Below, piece after piece: positions 25,735 through 35,143 of a stretch of 64,000 bases of DNA. The number at the start of each line of letters is the position of its first letter. The stretch's first letter is position 1. The position numbers and the translations under genes are program-made. Source of the stretch: Pedobacter borealis DSM 19626 (GTDB lineage Bacteria; Bacteroidota; Bacteroidia; Sphingobacteriales; Sphingobacteriaceae); NCBI RefSeq assembly GCF_000708285.2, contig NZ_JAUG01000001.1, forward strand, positions 1 through 64,000, in the 5' to 3' direction. The notes under the pieces were generated by a model that saw only the letters and a list, made by a program, of their open reading frames with translations, did no database searches and had not been told where the DNA came from.

Positions 25735-26055
25735 GGTGCTTATTGGTTAAGACGGTCCCGCCATCATTTCAAGTCCTCGGCCTCGTTCCTCAACCTCCGG
25801 GCTTTCCATTTTGTCGGGTCTAGGTTACTTAGGTCAACCTAGGTAAATTAAACCTGACAGCAGCGGGCACGAACTCCCGATTTTTTCAATCGGGGTGAGT
25901 AAAGCGGATGGCAGGGCTTTTGGAACCGATAAGATACCGAACCTTGCTTTTCTAATTCTTTTACTCCTGATCGTCACCCTGATCCGATAGCTATCGGATT
26001 TATTTCAGGGTCTTGCCAGATAGATACTGAAACAAGTTCATTATGACGGATCGTT
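25735..26055. other. Structured intergenic region with several inverted repeats
   Basis: No gene seen. Dyads include CTAGGTTACTTAGGTCAACC with TAG (about 25830-25852) and CCCGATTTTTTCAATCGGG (about 25887). From about 25972 to 26052 is a family A type hairpin carrying the extra palindrome TCCGATAGCTATCGGA. The 25735-25930 part is more GC-rich than its surroundings and could be a structured RNA or a decayed mobile element. Confidence 0.5.
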
Positions 26056-26058
26056 CTA

Positions 26059-26838
26059 CTATTTCTTATGTGAAAATAGCCAGGTTAACAATTCTGGCTC
26101 TGCAAAGGCACTGTCCCAGCTATTGTGGTTATCATTTGGATATAGGGTAAATTTCACTTCATCGCCAACAGTTTTCAAACGTTCGGCAATGGCAATCGAA
26201 AAAGCCGGATCAACTACATCATCTTTTGCCCCATGGAAAATCCAAAGCGGTATTTTTTGATATTTTTTAATGTTGTTGGTGTTATCGCCACCACAGATGG
26301 CAATGGCAGCGGCAAATTTGCGGCGTTCTCTTCTTAACAGCTCATAAGTACCCATTGCCCCCATTGATAAACCGCCCACGTACACCTGCTCTTTGTTTAT
26401 ATAAGGTTTATTAAGGAAGTTTTTAACCATGCCTTGTAGCGCATGCATAATTTTGGTTGGTTTGCCACCCTCCACAAAACTGATTCTCCTTTTGCCTTTG
26501 GCATCTTTCTCAAAATTGGCATTTGCCCAAAAGTCGTTTGATGGGCATTGTGGGAAAACAACAATAGCAGGGAAATTTTTGCGTAAATCATTTTTTAAAA
26601 ACAATTTTCCACCATGTACCAGTTGACTGGTATTGTCATTCCCCCTTTCGCCGCTTCCATGGAGGAAAAAGATGATCGGATATTTTTGGTCGGGATTAAA
26701 ATTCTCGGGAAACAGGATTCTGTAATAAATAGAGTCCTTTCCTTTGATATAGCTTCCCTTGTCGTATTTTTTTAAGTCTTGAGCGTTTAAAAAGAGTACA
26801 GAAAAAAGAATGCAGATGGTAAAAAAAATCTTTTTCAT
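26059..26838 (-). CDS. Secreted alpha/beta-hydrolase (esterase, dienelactone-hydrolase/feruloyl-esterase-like)
   Basis: 259 residues. The signal peptide is MKKIFFTICILFSVLFLNAQ. The hydrolase core shows IIFFLHGSGERG (oxyanion region), the nucleophile elbow GGLSMGAMG, the acid in GAKDDVVDP and the final histidine in NDNHNSWDSAF. Such enzymes often remove acyl groups from glycans. It lies 150 bp after the GH3 gene, beyond that gene's terminator, and is probably the outermost member of the polysaccharide locus. Confidence 0.85.
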   Translation of the reverse strand: MKKIFFTICILFSVLFLNAQDLKKYDKGSYIKGKDSIYYRILFPENFNPDQKYPIIFFLHGSGERGNDNTSQLVHGGKLFLKNDLRKNFPAIVVFPQCPSNDFWANANFEKDAKGKRRISFVEGGKPTKIMHALQGMVKNFLNKPYINKEQVYVGGLSMGAMGTYELLRRERRKFAAAIAICGGDNTNNIKKYQKIPLWIFHGAKDDVVDPAFSIAIAERLKTVGDEVKFTLYPNDNHNSWDSAFAEPELLTWLFSHKK

Positions 26839-26927
26839 CCGTTTTATATTATTTTAAAGTTGATGAAGCTATCATGATTTGTTATTTCAAGGTGTGTTTT
26901 GATAAATTATGATGGTTTCATTTAACA

Positions 26928-26968
26928 AAAATAGAAAACCCTGGCTACTTTACAATAGCACAGGGTTC
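26928..26968 (-). terminator. Terminator of the GH3 gene
   Basis: AACCCTG (26937-26943) pairs with CAGGGTT (26961-26967), and an inner GCTA / TAGC pair extends the stem. A T-rich stretch follows on the minus strand. It begins about 20 bp after the bglX stop codon. Confidence 0.75.
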
Positions 26969-26988
26969 ATAACCAAACCTAACTGTCT

Positions 26989-29286
26989 TTATTTCAGTGT
27001 AAAAGATGCTTCTTTTACATCGCGTGAATTTGTGCCAATGAATACTTTAAAATCGCCGGGTTCAGCCACGAATTTTAGATCAGCATTGTAAAACTTAAGA
27101 TCATTTTCGGAAATGTTGAAAGTGACGGTTTTACTTTCTCCGGCTTTTAAATTAATCTTTTGAAAACCTTTTAGCTCTTTTACCGGACGGGTAATGCTTC
27201 CCACAAGATCTTGAATGTATAATTGAACGACCTCTTTACCTTCATATTTACCCGTATTACTTAGCGTAACCGATGCCGTGATCGTTTTCCCTTTGGTTAA
27301 GGTATTTGAACTTAATTTAACATCGCTGTAATTAAACGTGGTATAGCTCAGGCCAAAACCGAAAGGATATAAAGGATCGTTGCTTACATCTAAATAGTTG
27401 GAGCGGAATTTTTCGAACCATTTACCCTCTGCCAACGGTCGACCGGTGTTTTTATGTGCATAATACAAAGGCACCTGACCTACATTTTGAGGGAAAGTTG
27501 CACTCAGTTTACCCGAAGGATTAACATCGCCAAAAAGTACATCAGCAATTGCATTTCCTGCTTCACTACCCGGGAACCAAACATTTAAAATGGAAGCAAT
27601 ATTTTCCTGCTCCCAGTTTAATGCCAACGGACGACCGGTAAACAACACCAGTACCACTGGTTTGCCAGTTTTAGCCAGTGCTTTTAACAGGTTTTTCTGT
27701 GTCTCGGGAATCTGGATATCGGTTACACTACTGCTTTCGCCTGTAAATTCAGAACCTTCACCAATGGTAGTCACAATAACGTCCGATTTTTTAGCAACCT
27801 CTAGCGCTTCCTTGATCATTTCTGCTTCGGTTCGAGGATCGCGTTTGTAAGTAGGATTGTGGATGTTGACATAGCGTTGCTCCATTGCAGAATCTGCTAA
27901 AAAATTAGCGCCGCGTGCGGTTAAAATTTTCGCTTTATCACCCAAAACATTTTTTAAACCTTGAAGTACCGTTATCGATTTATCGAAAAGGGCAGCAACA
28001 CTCCAGGTACCGTACATGTTGGCAGTATTATCTGCCAATGGACCGATTAAGCCAATAGTACCTGATTTTTTTAATGGAAGTATATTATTGTTATTTTTTA
28101 GTAACACGAAGCTTTCAGCAGCAATTTCGCGTGCAACCTGACGGTTAGCTGGACTAAAAACCTCTTTTTCTGCTCTTTCTGCATTACAGAATTTATAAGG
28201 ATCAGCAAATAAACCAAGTTTATATTTTGCCTGAAGCACTAATCGGCATGCCCTGTCTATTTGTGCCATGCCAACTTTTTTCTCTGCCAATGATTTTTTT
28301 AAAGTACCTAAAAAGCCTTCGCCCACCATATCCATATCAATGCCAGCATTTAAAGCCAAGGCAGAAACAGTTTGTAAATCGCCCATGCCGTGGGCAATCA
28401 TTTCAGGAATACCCGTATAATCAGTTACCACGAACCCTTTAAAGCCCCATTGGTTACGTAAAACATCGGTCACTAACCATTTACTTCCGGTTGCAGGGAT
28501 ACCATCAACTTCGTTAAAAGAGGCCATAATACTGGCTGCTCCTGCATCAACAGCGGCTTTATAAGGAGGGAAATATTCATTGTACATGCGCACTTTGCTC
28601 ATATCGGTGGTATTATAATCTCTGCCAGCTTCAGCAGCACCATAAAGCGCATAATGTTTTACGCAGGCTAAAATTTCGTTATTAGCCTGAAGTTTACCTT
28701 GATAACCTTTCACCATGGCTGCGGCAATTTGTGAACCTAAATAAGCATCTTCGCCACTTCCTTCCGAAATGCGGCCCCAACGCGGGTCTCTAGAAATATC
28801 AACCATAGGAGAGAAGGTCCAGTTAATTCCACTTGCACTGGCTTCTATCGCAGCAACCCTTGCCGATTTTTGTACTGTGGCCATATCCCAAACGCAACTC
28901 ATTCCTAATGGAATGGGGAAAACGGTATTATAACCATGGATTACGTCCATTCCAAAAAGCAATGGGATTTTCATGCGGCTGTTTTCTACTGCAATCTTTT
29001 GAACTGCCTTTATCTTATCTACTCCTTTAATGTTAAATAATCCACCAACCTGTCCATCCCTGATTTTTTTAGAAATGTCGCTGCTGTTAGCCTGGCCGGT
29101 GGTGATATCGCCGGAACTTGGCAGGTTCAGCTGACCAATTTTTTCATCAATGGTCATTTTCGCCATGAGGTTGCTGATGAAGGCATTCATCTTTGCATCT
29201 GCTGCCGAAACAGATTTTTTGCTTTGTGCTGATCCATTCAGTACAAGTAGGGTTAAAAAAACAACCAGGATATTCGCTCTCTTCAT
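26989..29286 (-). CDS. bglX: Glycoside hydrolase family 3 beta-glucosidase
   Basis: 765 residues. A signal peptide ends at NGSAQ. The GH3 N-terminal barrel has LLFGMDVIHGYNTVFP, SRDPRWGRISEGSGED and the nucleophile D289 in GFVVTDYTG. The second domain has the likely acid/base glutamate in GEGSEFTGESSS, and a fibronectin-III-like domain closes the protein. It would cleave beta-linked gluco-oligosaccharides in the periplasm. In this locus the natural substrates are sophoro-oligosaccharides released by the two GH144-type enzymes (inference). It is separated from the upstream GH43-like gene by about 150 bp. Confidence 0.95.
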   Translation of the reverse strand: MKRANILVVFLTLLVLNGSAQSKKSVSAADAKMNAFISNLMAKMTIDEKIGQLNLPSSGDITTGQANSSDISKKIRDGQVGGLFNIKGVDKIKAVQKIAVENSRMKIPLLFGMDVIHGYNTVFPIPLGMSCVWDMATVQKSARVAAIEASASGINWTFSPMVDISRDPRWGRISEGSGEDAYLGSQIAAAMVKGYQGKLQANNEILACVKHYALYGAAEAGRDYNTTDMSKVRMYNEYFPPYKAAVDAGAASIMASFNEVDGIPATGSKWLVTDVLRNQWGFKGFVVTDYTGIPEMIAHGMGDLQTVSALALNAGIDMDMVGEGFLGTLKKSLAEKKVGMAQIDRACRLVLQAKYKLGLFADPYKFCNAERAEKEVFSPANRQVAREIAAESFVLLKNNNNILPLKKSGTIGLIGPLADNTANMYGTWSVAALFDKSITVLQGLKNVLGDKAKILTARGANFLADSAMEQRYVNIHNPTYKRDPRTEAEMIKEALEVAKKSDVIVTTIGEGSEFTGESSSVTDIQIPETQKNLLKALAKTGKPVVLVLFTGRPLALNWEQENIASILNVWFPGSEAGNAIADVLFGDVNPSGKLSATFPQNVGQVPLYYAHKNTGRPLAEGKWFEKFRSNYLDVSNDPLYPFGFGLSYTTFNYSDVKLSSNTLTKGKTITASVTLSNTGKYEGKEVVQLYIQDLVGSITRPVKELKGFQKINLKAGESKTVTFNISENDLKFYNADLKFVAEPGDFKVFIGTNSRDVKEASFTLK

Positions 29287-29437
29287 TATATGTGTGTTTT
29301 ATTCTTTTAATTAGCGGACGATCGTTTCCAACGAGTGCCTAAATAGCTTTACGATTTTATCGTGTTTTAACATTAATCGCTAAAAGCGATTGGTTATTTT
29401 CACACCCGTTACAAACGAGCGTGAGCTATGTATTTTA

Positions 29438-31183
29438 TTAATCAACTTTCTTTACCTCGGTTTTTGCCGATACACCATTCTCATTTATTGCTTCAATGGT
29501 AAAATAATAAGCTTTTTGGCTGTCCATTGCTTTGAACCAGTACTCATTAAAATCATGGATCATGATGCAATTGTATAGTTTATCTGGCGCAGTACCGTAG
29601 TAAAGATTATAGGCAAATGCATTATCAACAGGCTGCCATTTGATGTAGGCGCTGCGTTTATCTTTTTCTGTCCTCAATACAATCAGGTTTTTAACCTTTG
29701 TTGGTTTTTCTCCATTTCCATTGCCGAAAACACGTAAGCCACTAATGGCAAATTTTCCGGTTGGCATATGGATGTTTATCATTTTGATGAATCTGGTTTT
29801 TACCGGTTTCTGCAGTTCGATATAATCGTGCGGCACATCGGTTTTGTTCTGGCTTTTATCAACCAGCGTAGTCCATTTTTTACCATCAGTTGATGATAGA
29901 ATCTTATATTGATGGTAAATTCCGATCTGTTTACCAATAAATTCTGCATCCTGATCTGCATAATTAATCTGGATGGCATTAACCGTTGCCAGACTACCCA
30001 GATCGGTTTGGATCCATTCGCCATTGTTTGCGGTTTTTGCACTCCAATAAGTTTTAATGCTTTCATCAACGGCATTGTTGGCATTAAAGCTTCCTAAAGT
30101 TGAAGAAACAGTAACGGGTTTTTTATAGTTAATTAGCATCCAACCTGGACCTGCCGGACCACCTTCCTTTCTTTCGGAAGGTAGATAGAGCGGATAATCT
30201 CCAAAGGCAGTATTGGTCCACATCACATCGTCTTTATCAAAACCGGTTGGCCAGATACCCATTCTGCGCTCCCAGGTGTTTTTTACACAGATAATGCTCG
30301 TAGAAATGTGCCAGTAATTTTTACTGTTATCCTGAAAGGTTGCGCCATGCCCTGCACCACGCGAAAATCCACCACCTTTATAACTTAAAGGATCAGATTG
30401 AGGCGTAAATGGGCTATCGTAAAACAAAGGTTTGGTTCCAACCACCACTCCATCAGAATAACCGCTAAATTCGGTTCCTGGTGCTCCGTATTGAAAGTAA
30501 TATTTGCCATTATGTTTGGTCATCCATGCACCTTCGGCAAAAGGATCAAGAAATGTATTGTCCATATATTCGCCAAAACGCTGCCAGCCATACCGCCAAC
30601 TTTCAAGCAGGTACATTGGTGTGCGGGTACCTTTAGGTTGAAAAGTTTTGCGGTCTAATTCCACACCATACATGGGGTAGTTATTACTGCTTCCGTTATA
30701 CATGTAAAATTTGCCATCGTCATCGGTAAAAAAGGACGGATCCCAGCCACCAATTTCTAAAGAATCAACCAATGGGAACCATTTGTTCCCTTTTGGGTCG
30801 GTACTTCCCCATAAAGTGAAGTTTTTAGTATAGGTACTCCCGAAAACGACCATAGTATCGCCAACGATGCCTACCCCTGGTGCACAGAGTTCATCTTTTG
30901 TTTTGTTCCATGGACGGAGAAATTTTCTTTCATGGAATTTCCAGTTCAGCATATCAGCGCTATGCCAATAACCCCATTGGTTGGTGCTGAAAAGATAGAA
31001 ATCGCCCTTATAATTTACAATCACCGGATCGGCAGTGGCACGGTGTTTCCCCCATTCGGTAAAAGATTCGAATGGTGTATAACCATAATCTACATTGATT
31101 GGATTGCAGTAAGTTTTTTGATTTTGTGCAAATGCCGAAGCAGTGCAGATCATGATTGTTATTGTTATAATCAGTCTTCTCAT
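29438..31183 (-). CDS. GH43-like glycosidase with discoidin (F5/8C) and fibronectin-III domains
   Basis: 581 residues. A signal peptide ends at SAFAQ. The five-bladed propeller part (about 20-340) carries HRATADPVIVNYKGDFYLFST, GWDPSFFTDDDGKFYMY and EGAWMTKHNGKYY, with acidic residues in GH43-like positions. A discoidin-type carbohydrate-binding domain follows (about 345-480, NNAVDESIKTYWSAK, GEWIQTDLG), then a fibronectin-III domain. The stop codon is 150 bp before the GH3 gene and the start is 1 bp from the GH144-type gene upstream. The linkage it cleaves is not predictable; it may remove side groups. Confidence 0.85.
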   Translation of the reverse strand: MRRLIITITIMICTASAFAQNQKTYCNPINVDYGYTPFESFTEWGKHRATADPVIVNYKGDFYLFSTNQWGYWHSADMLNWKFHERKFLRPWNKTKDELCAPGVGIVGDTMVVFGSTYTKNFTLWGSTDPKGNKWFPLVDSLEIGGWDPSFFTDDDGKFYMYNGSSNNYPMYGVELDRKTFQPKGTRTPMYLLESWRYGWQRFGEYMDNTFLDPFAEGAWMTKHNGKYYFQYGAPGTEFSGYSDGVVVGTKPLFYDSPFTPQSDPLSYKGGGFSRGAGHGATFQDNSKNYWHISTSIICVKNTWERRMGIWPTGFDKDDVMWTNTAFGDYPLYLPSERKEGGPAGPGWMLINYKKPVTVSSTLGSFNANNAVDESIKTYWSAKTANNGEWIQTDLGSLATVNAIQINYADQDAEFIGKQIGIYHQYKILSSTDGKKWTTLVDKSQNKTDVPHDYIELQKPVKTRFIKMINIHMPTGKFAISGLRVFGNGNGEKPTKVKNLIVLRTEKDKRSAYIKWQPVDNAFAYNLYYGTAPDKLYNCIMIHDFNEYWFKAMDSQKAYYFTIEAINENGVSAKTEVKKVD

Positions 31184-31184
31184 T

Positions 31185-32552
31185 TTATTTTTTTAAAGTA
31201 GGATGTTCAAAACCTAATTTTTGTAATCCATTTTGAACATTCTTGTTTCCCATAAAAAGCTTCCAAAGTAGACCCGATCTGTAATTTTCGATCATCACGA
31301 CCATTGGGCCTTGGTCGATACCTAAATATCTTTTCGGATACCAATTGTCCTGCTCTGAAAAGGCATCGTAAAAACCATATTTCCCCCAAACTTTATCGCC
31401 CAGATCTTCGTAAAGATGCCTGATTACCCTCATCGATTCTTTTGGAGTGTATGGGATTGATGATATAGCTGCAGTAGGAGAGATTACGCCAAAATCTTCC
31501 TGAGGGTTATGTGCAGCATAACCTTTTACCGAATAACTGGCTGTTAAACCCCAGTTGTTTTCTCCATAACCTTTAAATTTCTTTGGGTTGGCCACACAGT
31601 AATCGTGTATGGCAAGTGTGTGGTTTACGTTATTTTCCCAATAATTTGCATAACGGTCTTTTAAACCTTTCGGATTTAGACCTAAATAGGAGTAATGTGC
31701 CCAAAATAATGGTCCTACAGAATTTTTCTGGCCTTGATAATCAAGTGTAAAAGGATGTCCGTAAAATTTGAAATTAGTTTTAATCTGTCCGTTTCTTGCC
31801 CAACCTTCGTGATAAACTTCAGCAGGAACACCATGCGTAGGGGATGAGGCCGCCATTACATACATTATTAAACATTCGTTATAACCTTTTACGGGAAAGT
31901 TCATTTCCCATTTATACGCTGGCGACCAATGCCAGTACAATACATTTTGGCCATTGCGGTACCAGTCGAAATCGATTCCTTTCCAAAGTTCATCAGCTTT
32001 TTTCGCTAATGCCTTTTCACCATCGGTTCCATTTTTATAATATTCGTTAATACAGATTAAGGCCTGTGCAACAAAAGAAGTTTCTACGAGATCGCCTCCA
32101 TTATCTTTTTGCCCAAAAGGACGTACTTTGGCAGTTTCTCCATTTATCCAATGCGACCATGCACCATGAAAACGATCGGCTTTGGATAGAAAATCCAATA
32201 TTTTGTTTAATCGGTCTAATCCTTCTTTTTTTGTTACATAACCTCTATCAATACCGCTTAAAATGGCCATCAAGCCAAAGCCAGTTGCACCGGTTGCCAC
32301 TGTATTCTTATCATTTTCCGGGTACACATTATCCACATGAAAGCGTTCTCTACCAGCACCTGATGTTGGTTCAGCCCCATCCCAAAAATATTGGAAAGTC
32401 TGTTTTTGCACAAGATCCAGTAATTCAATGTCGGTAAGGTTTTTTTTGATCTTCAGATCAGGATTGTATGCCTGTTTTTCACGCTGTGCACATGATGATA
32501 GCGTAAAAAGGGTAAATGATAATAAAAGGAAGTTTCGGAATATAAATTTCAT
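31185..32552 (-). CDS. Lipoprotein glycoamylase-like (PF10091) enzyme, GH144-type
   Basis: 455 residues. The lipoprotein signal ends LSSC21. The alpha/alpha-barrel domain shows LLDLVQKQTFQYFWDGAEPTSG, ATGATGFGLMAI, ADRFHGAWSHWINGETAK, GGDLVETSFVAQALI, YWHWSPAYKWEMNFPVKGYN, EDFGVISPTAAISSIPYTP and GIDQGPMVVMIENYRSG. These are the hallmarks of the PF10091 family, whose GH144 members are endo-beta-1,2-glucanases. It is adjacent (15 bp) to a second member of the same family, an arrangement suggesting endo and exo roles on one polymer. Confidence 0.85.
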   Translation of the reverse strand: MKFIFRNFLLLSFTLFTLSSCAQREKQAYNPDLKIKKNLTDIELLDLVQKQTFQYFWDGAEPTSGAGRERFHVDNVYPENDKNTVATGATGFGLMAILSGIDRGYVTKKEGLDRLNKILDFLSKADRFHGAWSHWINGETAKVRPFGQKDNGGDLVETSFVAQALICINEYYKNGTDGEKALAKKADELWKGIDFDWYRNGQNVLYWHWSPAYKWEMNFPVKGYNECLIMYVMAASSPTHGVPAEVYHEGWARNGQIKTNFKFYGHPFTLDYQGQKNSVGPLFWAHYSYLGLNPKGLKDRYANYWENNVNHTLAIHDYCVANPKKFKGYGENNWGLTASYSVKGYAAHNPQEDFGVISPTAAISSIPYTPKESMRVIRHLYEDLGDKVWGKYGFYDAFSEQDNWYPKRYLGIDQGPMVVMIENYRSGLLWKLFMGNKNVQNGLQKLGFEHPTLKK

Positions 32553-32567
32553 TGCTGCTGTATAATG

Positions 32568-34232
32568 TTAAAGATTGGGACTGCTAAAACCAAGATTTTT
32601 CATACCTGTTTTAACTTCGGGAGCCGACATAAATAAGTTCCAGATTAATTTGGTTCTATAATTTTCGATCATCACTACTATCGGTCCCTGATCTATGGCC
32701 AAAGTAGAAGAAGCAAACCATTGATCTTTTAGCGAGAAAGCATCGTAAAAACCATAATTTCCCCAGGTTTTGTCGCCCAGTTTATAATAAAAATATTTTA
32801 GCGCCTGCATCGATTCGGTTGGCGTATACGGAAAAGATGATAAGGCTGCGGTAGGGGCAATTACACCAACATCATTGTTCGGCGCGCTTGCAGCATATCC
32901 GTTAGGAATATCACTTGCCGTTAAACCCCAGCAATTTTCACCATAACCATAGTTCCCGAGCGGATTAGCTTTGCAATAATTATAATTAATCTGCGTGTGT
33001 GCTTTAGTCTGTGTTTCGTAATTTGCGTAAGCATCGCTTAAACCTGTTGGATTGATACCCAAGAAAGAATAGTGTGCAAAAAATAATGGGCCACCATTGG
33101 CTGTGCCTAAAGGAAGTTGAACACCATAATAGGTATTCCCATTTTTCATTGCTCCATTTTGTGCCCAACCAATATCATAAACGGTTTTTGGAATGGAGAA
33201 AGTAGGTGAAGCTGCGGCCATCACATAAGTGATCAAACATTCGTTCCAGCCTTTAATGGGCAGGTTCATGTCCCAGTTATAATTAGGGCTCCAATGCCAG
33301 TAAAGTGTATTACTGTTATCTTTTCTGTACCAGGCCCATTCTACGCCGTTATAAATGGTATTAATATCCGCTCGTAACGCAGTTTCTGCTGCATCAGTTC
33401 CATTAAAATATTGACGGGCGGTGATTAGTCCTGCCATTAAAAATGAAGTCTCAACGAGATCGCCACCATTATCTTTGGTACTGAACGGAATTGCTTTTCC
33501 GGTATTGCCATCCAACCAATGTGGATAGGCGCCATGAAAACGATCAGCAGTTTTTAAAAAGGATACCATCTTTTGGATCCTCGTCAATCCATCTGCCCTG
33601 CTGATGAAATTCCTGCTGATACCAGTAACCAAGGCCATGATTCCAAAACCCGATCCACCAGAAGTTACGGTATTACCAGATGTATTTCTTTCCCTTGCAA
33701 GGCCACTGGTTGGGTGTGCAAAATCCCAGAAATATTTGAATGTTTGTTTTTGAACGAGCGTTAAAAGTTCATCGTCGCTGATGCGTGCAAATTTGTCTGC
33801 ATCATCAACAGCAGTGATCAGGTTTACAGCAACCGCTGATTGAAGTTTACCACCGGTTTTTGATGATAAATTGTTATTAACGTTTAAAATATATTTTGTA
33901 ATGGGCTGCAATGCCGTAGCGGTAATTACAACCGTATTATCGTTGTTCTCTAATTTGGAAGTGAATGCTACCGGATTTCCAGAGGCATCGGTAAGGGTAA
34001 CATTGCCACTTATAGAAGTGGAATTGATTGGTGATGAGAATGTTATTTTGATAATTGGGTTATTGTTTAAGCCATAATAGGTAAAGCCACTGTAAGCATC
34101 GTTTACCTTTAAATCGCTAAAAGAAAATGAGCTTGGTGTAACGGGTGGATCAACCGGTGCAGGTGTATCACTTTTTTTGCACGCAAAAAAAACAATTGAT
34201 AAGATTAAAATATAAAAATATTTATTGTTCAT
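32568..34232 (-). CDS. Ig-like domain plus glycoamylase-like (PF10091/GH144-type) lipoprotein
   Basis: About 554 residues from the ATG at 34230-34232, which gives a lipoprotein signal ending FFAC18; an upstream in-frame ATG at 34257-34259 lies inside a hairpin stem and is less likely. A bacterial Ig-like domain (about 35-140, ISGNVTLTDASGNPVAF, LQPITKYILNVN) precedes the catalytic domain, which closely parallels the neighbouring gene: LLTLVQKQTFKYFWDFAHPTSG, GGDLVETSFLMAGLI, YWHWSPNYNWDMNLPIKGWN, DVGVIAPTAALSSFPYTP and AIDQGPIVVMIENYRTK. It is probably surface-exposed. Confidence 0.85.
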   Translation of the reverse strand: MNNKYFYILILSIVFFACKKSDTPAPVDPPVTPSSFSFSDLKVNDAYSGFTYYGLNNNPIIKITFSSPINSTSISGNVTLTDASGNPVAFTSKLENNDNTVVITATALQPITKYILNVNNNLSSKTGGKLQSAVAVNLITAVDDADKFARISDDELLTLVQKQTFKYFWDFAHPTSGLARERNTSGNTVTSGGSGFGIMALVTGISRNFISRADGLTRIQKMVSFLKTADRFHGAYPHWLDGNTGKAIPFSTKDNGGDLVETSFLMAGLITARQYFNGTDAAETALRADINTIYNGVEWAWYRKDNSNTLYWHWSPNYNWDMNLPIKGWNECLITYVMAAASPTFSIPKTVYDIGWAQNGAMKNGNTYYGVQLPLGTANGGPLFFAHYSFLGINPTGLSDAYANYETQTKAHTQINYNYCKANPLGNYGYGENCWGLTASDIPNGYAASAPNNDVGVIAPTAALSSFPYTPTESMQALKYFYYKLGDKTWGNYGFYDAFSLKDQWFASSTLAIDQGPIVVMIENYRTKLIWNLFMSAPEVKTGMKNLGFSSPNL

Positions 34233-34243
34233 AGTAGGAGAGT

Positions 34244-34275
34244 TGAAAAGGGCCACCATTTGGCAGCCCTTTTAA
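34244..34275 (-). terminator. Intercistronic hairpin, possible attenuator
   Basis: AAAAGGGC (34246-34253) pairs with GCCCTTTT (34266-34273), with an inner GCCA / TGGC pair. On the minus strand only four T follow. It lies between the LamG and GH144-type genes and could reduce expression of enzymes relative to SusC/SusD. Confidence 0.55.
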
Positions 34276-34298
34276 TTTTGGCTATCAGAATGGGAAAG

Positions 34299-35123
34299 CT
34301 ATTTTCCTCTTCCTTCGAGTTTTGCTAAAGCACTTATTTCTTCGGGTGCCAAAGCTTTATTAAAAATGCGAACTTCATCTAATTTGCCAGTTAAATAACT
34401 GGCCCAATCTTGCTTGCCTGTTGAGGTTGTTAAACTAGGGGTAGTTTGAAAATGAACGGTTCCGAAAACCATTTTACCTGCATTCTGAAATGTTAAGGCA
34501 CCCAGATTTGCAACCGTTTTTTCGCCCAATTTAGATCCGTTAACATATACTTTAAATGTTGATGTTGCCTGATCATAACTATAAGCAATTTGTGTCCATT
34601 TACCCCATGGCGATGTGATTTTTAAAAAGTTATCACCTCCATTGTTTACTACTCCAGAATAAGTACGTGCTACTAGTTTACCCGTAGTTGCATCGCCTCC
34701 ATTTTCGAAGAACAAGGTTAGGTTACCCCAAAAATCCGATGATTTTGAAACATCTATAAGCCCAACAATACCTTTATCATTTAAAGGCATATTAACCCAG
34801 CAGGTAAGAGTGAAACTTTTTAAGCTTTGAACGGCAGCAGGAGTATTAGATACAACATAACCATTTAAAGCACCCTGTAAGCCTTGTCCTTTTACCCCGG
34901 CAGCAAACGAAGTACCTGTGTTTACGCCCACAGTATTAGAAATACTATCAGTTAATCCTCCATCGAAAGCCCAATAGGCTACCAAACTACTTGGAGCAAT
35001 TTGTTTTGCACTGGTGTAGCCACCGATATTCAAAGCTGGAGCATAGCTTGATGGATCAAATTTTTTCTGACAAGAAGATAAGCCTAAACCCACAACTGCC
35101 AATAATAAATATTTTGTTTTCAT
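34299..35123 (-). CDS. LamG/concanavalin A-like lectin-domain lipoprotein
   Basis: 274 residues. The lipobox is GLSSC18. One LamG-type jelly-roll domain follows (about 45-265): LVAYWAFDGGLTDSISNTVG, SFTLTCWVNMP, GKWTQIAYSYDQATSTFKVY and GKLDEVRIFNKALAPEEI. It is the third gene after SusC and SusD (20 bp from susD), the usual place for a surface glycan-binding protein. No catalytic motif was seen. Confidence 0.88.
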   Translation of the reverse strand: MKTKYLLLAVVGLGLSSCQKKFDPSSYAPALNIGGYTSAKQIAPSSLVAYWAFDGGLTDSISNTVGVNTGTSFAAGVKGQGLQGALNGYVVSNTPAAVQSLKSFTLTCWVNMPLNDKGIVGLIDVSKSSDFWGNLTLFFENGGDATTGKLVARTYSGVVNNGGDNFLKITSPWGKWTQIAYSYDQATSTFKVYVNGSKLGEKTVANLGALTFQNAGKMVFGTVHFQTTPSLTTSTGKQDWASYLTGKLDEVRIFNKALAPEEISALAKLEGRGK

Positions 35124-35143
35124 TTTTAAATCAATTGAAGAGG

